Positions 58,580 to 64,000 of a stretch of DNA of 64,000 nt are shown piece after piece; within the stretch, counting starts at the first letter, position 1; each line of letters begins with the position of its first letter. The notes beneath the pieces are model-generated. The model was not told where the DNA came from and did not search any database. It saw only the letters and a program-made list of their open reading frames with translations. Both the position numbers and the translations under genes were made by a program. This stretch comes from Verrucomicrobiota bacterium (lineage in GTDB: Bacteria; Verrucomicrobiota; Kiritimatiellia; SS1-B-03-39; UBA6053), in assembly GCA_020831635.1 (NCBI GenBank), contig JAFIGC010000003.1, positions 33,080 to 97,079 of the forward strand. Direction: 5' to 3'.

Positions 58580-59302
58580 TCAGCGTCCATCCGTGTCCAG
58601 CACTTCGGCAAGGTGAAGGCAGCGCATGGGGATCTTTTGTTTGTCGAGATAGCCCTGCATCTGCAACATGCAACTGGGATCGTTGCTCACCAGGTATTCG
58701 GCGCCGGTTTCCCGGGCGGACACGCATTTGACCTGGGCCATGGAGGTGGAGATTTTGGGAAACTTCACGGCAAAGGTGCCCCCGAATCCACAGCAGCTCC
58801 GCGCTTCCCGCATTTCCACGAGTTCCAAGTCCTTCACCGCCCGCAAAAGGGTGCGGGGCTGATGGTTGATTTTCAGTTCCCGGAGCCCATGACAACCGTC
58901 ATGAAAGGTGACCTTATGCGGAAAACGGGCCCCGACATCCCCTACCTTGAGCACATCCACCAGAAATTCGGAAAACTCCCGGGTTTTTTGGGCAATTGCT
59001 TTGGCCGCTTCTTCTTCGGGCTGACCCTGAAAAAGCTCCAGATAAAAATGACGCACCATGGCCCCACAAGAACCGGAGGGCACCACGATGGCTTCGCTGT
59101 CGGCAAACACCTTCAGAAAATGACGGGCCACTTGCCGGGCCTCGTCCTCGTATCCGGTGTTCATGGCCGGCTGCCCGCAACAGGTTTGATCGCGGGGCAC
59201 GTGAATCTCGTGACCGAGTTTCTTCAACACGTTGGCCACGGCAAAACCGATGTGGGGTTGCAGTTGATCGACGTAACAGGGAATAAACAGTGAAATGCGC
59301 AT
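58580..59302 (-). CDS. lutA: Lactate utilization protein A (CCG domain)
   Basis: 240 residues with two cysteine-rich CCG domains: FIPCYVDQLQP and DQTCCGQPAMNTGY in the first half, FHDGCHGLRELK and SCCGFGGTFAVKFP in the second. These bind iron-sulfur clusters, as in LutA and GlpC/HdrB-type proteins. LutA is the redox partner of LutB and LutC. It is upstream of lutB on the same strand but a repeat cluster separates them, so co-transcription is uncertain. Confidence 0.92.
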   Translation of the reverse strand: MRISLFIPCYVDQLQPHIGFAVANVLKKLGHEIHVPRDQTCCGQPAMNTGYEDEARQVARHFLKVFADSEAIVVPSGSCGAMVRHFYLELFQGQPEEEAAKAIAQKTREFSEFLVDVLKVGDVGARFPHKVTFHDGCHGLRELKINHQPRTLLRAVKDLELVEMREARSCCGFGGTFAVKFPKISTSMAQVKCVSARETGAEYLVSNDPSCMLQMQGYLDKQKIPMRCLHLAEVLDTDGR

Positions 59303-59349
59303 GAGGGATGCGTTACACCAAATCCATGGAAAAATCCACGGGAAAAGCT

Positions 59350-60138
59350 CTACCAGGAAAATGTGCTACGCTCATGGCGCAAACCGTGACTGCGTCCATG
59401 CACATATCCACTCCCTTGGTGACGTTCTTCAACCACTGTAGATGTCTGAGACGGCACACGAATTTGCCCTTCGACCCGGGAAGAGGTTCCCGGATACGGA
59501 CGGAAGGTAATGACCGGTCCGGCATAGCCCCCGCGGCGCGTGGTATGGCTTCGGGTACGATACTCAATCGGAGGCTGATAAGTCGTCCGTTGAAATTGCG
59601 CCTCGAATTGGGCTTGTTGGGCCTGTGCCTCCGCAATCCGCACCCGCCGCTCCAGTTCCGCCAAACGTTGGCGATTCACCTCTCTTTCCGTCTCACGGGC
59701 GACCTCCAATCGGGCCAATTGATAGGGGCCGCTTACATCCACCTCGGGAAAGCGTTCCTGAAACCGGGTCCAAATTTCGAGTTTTTCATGCGGCGCGCGG
59801 AATTCGTATCCGGGATCTTCCAGCACCGCCTTCCTCAAGGCCTCGCCCTCCCGAATTCGTTCCGCACGGGCTTCCGCTTCGGCCTGCTTGCGGGCTTCGG
59901 CCTTTTCGGCGCTCACCAAGGAAACGTACACCACGCGGTCGTTTTTTAGCCGCACCTCCCCGCGGTCAAAGGTGAACCAAGCGGTTTCCTCGGTTTCAAT
60001 GCGAGAGTTCGGCTCGCCAAGGATTCGTACAACATCATCGGCGCTGTCGCCCATACGCACGGTTTCGGGACGCGCATCTTCGGCCACACTCCAAGCGGCG
60101 GCAAACAAACAGGTCAATAAAATAAGCGGAAGTTTCAT
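59350..60138 (-). CDS. SmpA/BamE-like secreted protein
   Basis: 262 residues with signal peptide MKLPLILLTCLFAAAWSVA. Residues 25-75 (ETVRMGDSADDVVRILGEPNSRI, then AWFTFDRGEVRLKNDRVVYV) have the helix-turn-strand layout of SmpA/BamE or related lipoprotein domains, but without a lipobox. An Ala/Glu/Arg-rich coiled coil covers 80-190, and the tail is rich in Arg, Ser, Thr and Tyr. The function is unknown. Confidence 0.55.
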   Translation of the reverse strand: MKLPLILLTCLFAAAWSVAEDARPETVRMGDSADDVVRILGEPNSRIETEETAWFTFDRGEVRLKNDRVVYVSLVSAEKAEARKQAEAEARAERIREGEALRKAVLEDPGYEFRAPHEKLEIWTRFQERFPEVDVSGPYQLARLEVARETEREVNRQRLAELERRVRIAEAQAQQAQFEAQFQRTTYQPPIEYRTRSHTTRRGGYAGPVITFRPYPGTSSRVEGQIRVPSQTSTVVEERHQGSGYVHGRSHGLRHERSTFSW

Positions 60139-60544
60139 GGCACAATCCGGGTTTGGGCTCCATTCACCCCATAATCTAATCTTGAAGAGAGATTTTGCAA
60201 TCTTTCAAGGAACATGGTGTCATTCGGTGTCCCTCCTGGCATCGCCTGTGTAAGGAGTGGCATCCCGTTGGGATGCGGATTTGGGGGGGCGCGAAATCCA
60301 GGGGTTTCACCCCTGGCTGGAGGGTGGCATCCCTTTGGGATGCGGGCTCCGATGTGGCATCTATTCCCGAACGACCCCAACGGGGTCACAATCGTTATAC
60401 CGGGGTAAAACTTGGGACAAAGGTATTCCCCCTTTGCCCCTGCCGGTGCGGAGACCGGCGCTCCCGTCCCCGTGGCCCCAAAAGCCAAGCACAACCCCGG
60501 CATCAGTGAAAATCAGTGTTATCAGTGGTTGAATTTCCCAATAT
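60139..60544. other. Repeat-bearing spacer before lutA-side genes and after glnS
   Basis: 406 bases without a gene. It has two GGCATCCC..TTGGGATGCGG palindromic units (near 60258-60282 and 60327-60350), CCAGGGG/CCCCTGG, GACCCCAACGGGGTC, the GTGCGGAGACCGGCGCTCCCG fragment shared with other repeats, and an ATCAGTG-family member (60495-60540). Confidence 0.6.
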
Positions 60545-62215
60545 TCAAGTCTTGCCCTTCCACCCATCCCGCAGGGTGGCGGTGCGGTTCCAGACCGGCG
60601 CGTCCGGACGGCTGTCGGGATCGGGGGTGAAATATCCGACCCGCTCAAACTGTACCGGGGTTTCCGGCGGAAAGCCCGCCAATCCGGGTTCCAGCTTGGC
60701 CTGAACCACTTGCAACGACTCGGGGTTGAGAAATTCGCGAAAATCCTTGTCTTCCACCGCGTCGGGCTGCGCCTCGGTGAACAGGCGGTCATAGAGACGC
60801 ACTTCGGCGGAAAGCGCGTGCCGGGCACTGACCCAATGAATGGTGCCTTTGACTTTGCGACCATCCGGCGTTCCCCCGCCCCTGGATTCGGGATCCCACA
60901 CACAGCGGATTTCCTCGATTTCGCCCTGATCGTTTTTGACCACGCTCTGACAGGTGATGTAGCAGGCGGCCCGCAAACGAACCTCCCGTCCCGGTGCCAA
61001 ACGACGGAATTTTCCGGGCGGATCTTCCATGAAATCTTCCCGATCAATATACAATTCCCGACAAAACGGCACCTGACGGGTCCCGGCTTCGGGATTTTCG
61101 GGGTTGTTCACCGCTTCGAAAAACTCTTCGCCATCCTCGGGGTAGTTTTCAATCACTACTTTCACCGGATCCAACACCGCCATCCTTCTTTCGGCCACGC
61201 GGTTGAGTTCCTCACGCACGCAAAACTCCAACAGAGCGAAATCCGTGAGGCCGTTGAATTTGGTCACCCCCACTTTTTCACAAAAGGCCCGAATGGCGGC
61301 GGGTGGATAGCCCCGGCGGCGCATCCCCACCAAGGTGGGCATGCGGGGATCGTCCCAGCCGTTGACCTCACCTTCCCGCACCAGTTCCAGCAGCTTCCGC
61401 TTGCTCATCACGGTGTTGGTGATGTTCAGGCGGGCAAACTCGGTTTGCTCGGGCAGCGGCTTCGGCAGGGTCACGTTTTCCAGAATCCAATTGTACAGGG
61501 GACGGTGCACCTCGAATTCCAAGGTACACAGGGAATGGGTCACCCGCTCGATGGCATCTTCCAGGCAGTGTGCGAAATCATAAATGGGGTACAAACACCA
61601 CGTGTCGCCGGTCCGGTGGTGGGTGGCGTGGCGAATTCGGTAGATGGCCGGGTCCCGGAGGTGCAAATTGGGGCTGTCCATGTCGATTTTCGCCCGCAGC
61701 ACATAGGTGCCGTCGGAAAATTCACCGGCTTTCATGCGACGAAACAGATCGAGGTTTTCGGCCACGGAACGGTCCCGATGCGGGCTGGGGGTTCCCGGAC
61801 GGGTGGGGACGCCCCGGTATTCTCTGAATTCTTCGGGCGTCAGGGTGCACACATAGGCCAGGCCTTTTTCAATCAATTCGGTGGCGAAGGCGTACATCTG
61901 TTCGAAATAATCGGACGCGAATTTGGGTTCGCCATCCCAGTCAAACCCCAGCCATTTCACGTCGCGGGCAATGGCATCGACGTATTCCTGGTCTTCCTTG
62001 ACGGGGTTGGTGTCGTCGTAGCGCAGGTTGCACACGCCGCCGAACTCTTCGGCGACCCCGAAATTGAGGCAAATCGACTTGGCATGTCCAATGTGCAAAT
62101 AGCCGTTGGGCTCCGGCGGAAAGCGGGTGCGCACGCTGTCGTGTTTGCCGGACGCAAGGTCGGCGGCAATCATTTCTCGAATAAAATGGGAGGGTTTTTC
62201 GGGGGTATCGTTCAT
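60545..62215 (-). CDS. glnS: Glutaminyl-tRNA synthetase
   Basis: 556 residues from the ATG at 62215, overlapping the gltX stop (ATGA). It has the HIGH-type motif [14 protein letters not shown] near residue 35, [12 protein letters not shown], and the KMSKS-type NTVMSKRKL near 265. The C-terminal beta-barrels include [19 protein letters not shown]. The enzyme charges tRNA-Gln directly, so the cell need not rely on the GatCAB route. It is transcribed with gltX. Confidence 0.96.
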   Translation of the reverse strand: MNDTPEKPSHFIREMIAADLASGKHDSVRTRFPPEPNGYLHIGHAKSICLNFGVAEEFGGVCNLRYDDTNPVKEDQEYVDAIARDVKWLGFDWDGEPKFASDYFEQMYAFATELIEKGLAYVCTLTPEEFREYRGVPTRPGTPSPHRDRSVAENLDLFRRMKAGEFSDGTYVLRAKIDMDSPNLHLRDPAIYRIRHATHHRTGDTWCLYPIYDFAHCLEDAIERVTHSLCTLEFEVHRPLYNWILENVTLPKPLPEQTEFARLNITNTVMSKRKLLELVREGEVNGWDDPRMPTLVGMRRRGYPPAAIRAFCEKVGVTKFNGLTDFALLEFCVREELNRVAERRMAVLDPVKVVIENYPEDGEEFFEAVNNPENPEAGTRQVPFCRELYIDREDFMEDPPGKFRRLAPGREVRLRAACYITCQSVVKNDQGEIEEIRCVWDPESRGGGTPDGRKVKGTIHWVSARHALSAEVRLYDRLFTEAQPDAVEDKDFREFLNPESLQVVQAKLEPGLAGFPPETPVQFERVGYFTPDPDSRPDAPVWNRTATLRDGWKGKT

Positions 62216-63801
62216 GAGGAAGGTTCCAAAAGCGAAAGGGTTTTGCGAATGCGGGGCGCGAGGGTGGTCCGATCCAAAAGGGCAATGACGTCCAGTAATT
62301 CCGGACCCCCGGCCTGACCGGTCAACGCAACTCGAAGAGGTTGGTTCAGTTTGCCGTCGTCGAGTTCCAAAGTCTCCGCCACTTCTTCGCGGGCGGCGCC
62401 GAGGGTCTTTCCCGACTCCATCAAGGCGGCCATGCGGGACAAGGCATCCCGCTGCCAGGCTTTGCCCAGGCCGCGCTTCAAGGCATTGGGGTCCCGTTCG
62501 AAGTCGTTGTCCGCGAACATCCGCCAGGAAAACACGTCTTCGTAGGTTTGCAGACGCGGACGCATGAGGCGGGCGATTTTCACCAGACGATCTTCCGACA
62601 GAGCCATCCCCCACTCCGTGCGGGACAGCAAATCCCGGATATCGGCAAAATAAAAGGATTCCGGCAACTCCTGAAGGTACTGCCCGTTGAGATTCGCGAG
62701 TTTGCGAAGGTCCATTTGCGCGGGCGCGCGCTGAACCCGTTCCAGTTGAAACGCTGCAATCATTTCGTCGCGGTTCATTTTTTCGCGGTCATCCCCCGGA
62801 GACCAGCCCAGCAGGGTCAGATAATTGAACAAGGCCTCGGGCAGCACCCCTTTGGCACGGAAATCCCCGACAAAGGCATCGCCGTCCCGTTTCGAATAGG
62901 GTTTGCCCTGTTCGTTGACAATCATGGGCAAGTGGCCATAGGCGGGCACCGGACAGCCCAAGGCCAGGAAAAGGGGAATGTGACGATAGGTGTTTTCCAC
63001 GTGATCGTCCCCGCGAATCACATGGGTGATTTTTTGACAGTCGTCATCGCAAACATTGGCGAGGTGGAAAACCGGGGAACCGTCCCCGCGCACAATCACC
63101 AGATCCTTCATGGAATCCAGCGGTTTGGCCAACTCGCCTTTCACGAGATCCTGAAAAACGATTTCGCGGCGTGTGTATTCAATTCGGTCCGCCCCCGCAG
63201 TCTCCAGCGCCGTTTCTCCGGCCAATATGGACGGAAGGGCCTCGGCGAGATCCAGCAACAGGGTTCCATCGGCGGCCAACACCTTGCCATCGGCCATGCC
63301 CGCCAGGCAACAGCCTCCCGGATCGGGTTTGCCCTTGCGGCTCACGCCCACGTACTGAATCCCCGTATGATCAATCCGCAGGGGCTCGCCCTCAAACAAT
63401 TTGTGGCTCACCGGTCCGGCCTCACGCAGAAATCCGCCATACAGGGAAGCGGTTGTCGGGACCCGGAAAAACACCGCCGGCAGCTCCTCCGGGGTGCGGG
63501 CGTGCCTATAGGCGTTTCCGTCCGAAATCAATTTCTCTGCCGCCGCCAGGTGTTCCTCCACGCGGGCGGACTGAAACAGCGGCTCCTCGTCGGGACGGAG
63601 TTCCAGCCAGTCCAACACCCCCATGAGCGCGTCAATGGCCTCGGGCGTGCTGCGTTCGCGGTCCGTATCCTCGACACGCAGGAGAAAACGTCCCGACTGG
63701 GAGCGGGCAAAGAGATAGTTGAAGATGGCCACCCGGATATTGCCGATGTGGACTTGTCCGGTGGGAGATGGGGCAAAACGTACGCGTGGGGAAAATGTCA
63801 T
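62212..63801 (-). CDS. gltX: Glutamyl-tRNA synthetase
   Basis: 529 residues, longer than the usual 470-490. Catalytic motifs: [40 protein letters not shown] and the KMSKS-type KPYSKRDGD near residue 310. Between residues about 105 and 205 the usual short Cys-containing segment is replaced by a longer one with [37 protein letters not shown] and [12 protein letters not shown]. The C-terminal anticodon-binding helices are normal. It charges tRNA-Glu and is followed by glnS in an overlapping pair. Confidence 0.94.
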   Translation of the reverse strand: MTFSPRVRFAPSPTGQVHIGNIRVAIFNYLFARSQSGRFLLRVEDTDRERSTPEAIDALMGVLDWLELRPDEEPLFQSARVEEHLAAAEKLISDGNAYRHARTPEELPAVFFRVPTTASLYGGFLREAGPVSHKLFEGEPLRIDHTGIQYVGVSRKGKPDPGGCCLAGMADGKVLAADGTLLLDLAEALPSILAGETALETAGADRIEYTRREIVFQDLVKGELAKPLDSMKDLVIVRGDGSPVFHLANVCDDDCQKITHVIRGDDHVENTYRHIPLFLALGCPVPAYGHLPMIVNEQGKPYSKRDGDAFVGDFRAKGVLPEALFNYLTLLGWSPGDDREKMNRDEMIAAFQLERVQRAPAQMDLRKLANLNGQYLQELPESFYFADIRDLLSRTEWGMALSEDRLVKIARLMRPRLQTYEDVFSWRMFADNDFERDPNALKRGLGKAWQRDALSRMAALMESGKTLGAAREEVAETLELDDGKLNQPLRVALTGQAGGPELLDVIALLDRTTLAPRIRKTLSLLEPSS

Positions 63802-64000
63802 AAGTCTTCTCTTGTCAAATCCTCGCCGTCAATCAAGCGGGAAAGGAGGGAAAGCGCGGGGGCGTATCTCCGAAGGGGCAAATGTTCTGTTGTATTTAGG
63901 CGGAGAAATCGCCATTTGAAAAGGGATATGGTGTTTGTAAAGCCAGAAGATGGGGAAAAGCCTTCGGGGGAGACCGGACTCTTGATCTCACGCCGCCTTT
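63802..64000. other. Upstream region of gltX at the window edge
   Basis: About 200 bases with no supported gene. It should hold the promoter of the gltX-glnS operon on the minus strand; I see no confident boxes, riboswitch or T-box-like structure. Confidence 0.4.

Noticed and set aside
47521..60540. Possible CRISPR array from recurring short repeats (ATCAGTG, ATCCGTGG)
   Set aside because: The repeats are scattered over kilobases, have no regular spacer length and no cas genes are near.

Overview
The window looks like a chromosome segment from a bacterium of the PVC group, most likely Verrucomicrobiota or Kiritimatiellota. The evidence is a GC-rich sequence, a ribosomal cluster lacking rpmD, rpsN and rpsD, a PEP-CTERM sorting protein, two TolQ/TolR-plus-TPR type envelope genes, heparinase-like and FGE-like proteins, and many intergenic palindromic repeats. 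The exact lineage cannot be fixed from sequence reading alone.

Layout. 1-3103 (+): tail of a PPi-type phosphofructokinase, then a tightly coupled set with a LolA-like protein, an N-acetylglutamate synthase-like GNAT and a lipoprotein. 3267-8783 (-): a Tol/Exb-like energy-transduction operon (large TPR protein, small TPR protein, ExbB/TolQ, two ExbD/TolR). 8909-14190 (-): a Tat-exported Fe/Mn superoxide dismutase and a four-gene Mn/Zn/Fe ABC importer in which both permeases carry a C-terminal MntR/DtxR-like domain, with a promoter and palindromic operator in front. 14400-25878 (-): a 22-gene ribosomal protein/secY/rpoA cluster from rplV to rplQ, closed by a strong terminator; infA has no ordinary start codon.

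26213-33957: a 7.7 kb integrative element inserted into the 3' end of a tRNA-Met(CAT) gene, bounded by 30-bp direct repeats. All genes point the same way and are translationally coupled: tyrosine integrase, zinc-finger protein, excisionase-like HTH, RepA-like AAA helicase, an iteron-like TTTTGCAAA array (likely origin), an AEP-type primase, a pair of related coiled-coil proteins around a third small one, and a small-terminase-like HTH protein. No capsid, portal or large terminase is present. The layout resembles a phage satellite (PICI-like) or a replicating integrative element, and it is the best candidate here for an undescribed system.

34008-47367: the tRNA and its promoter, a GltD-like iron-sulfur flavoprotein, two EF-hand proteins, a 2-hydroxyacid dehydrogenase, a frameshifted PEP-CTERM gene, a DUF6941-like protein, an FGE-like protein, an HTH/SrkA-kinase pair, an AAA+DUF4143 ATPase, and a hydrolase/heparinase-like pair. 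47868-64000: a lone secretin N-domain protein, glycerate kinase plus SNF2 helicase, a restriction-modification remnant (intact C5 methyltransferase with an N-terminal DUF6471-like domain, broken endonuclease), lutABC for lactate oxidation, an SmpA-like protein, and the glnS-gltX operon.

Between the genes lie at least five families of short dispersed palindromic repeats. One is a 162-173 bp element with terminal inverted repeats and an internal stem that shows compensatory changes between copies.
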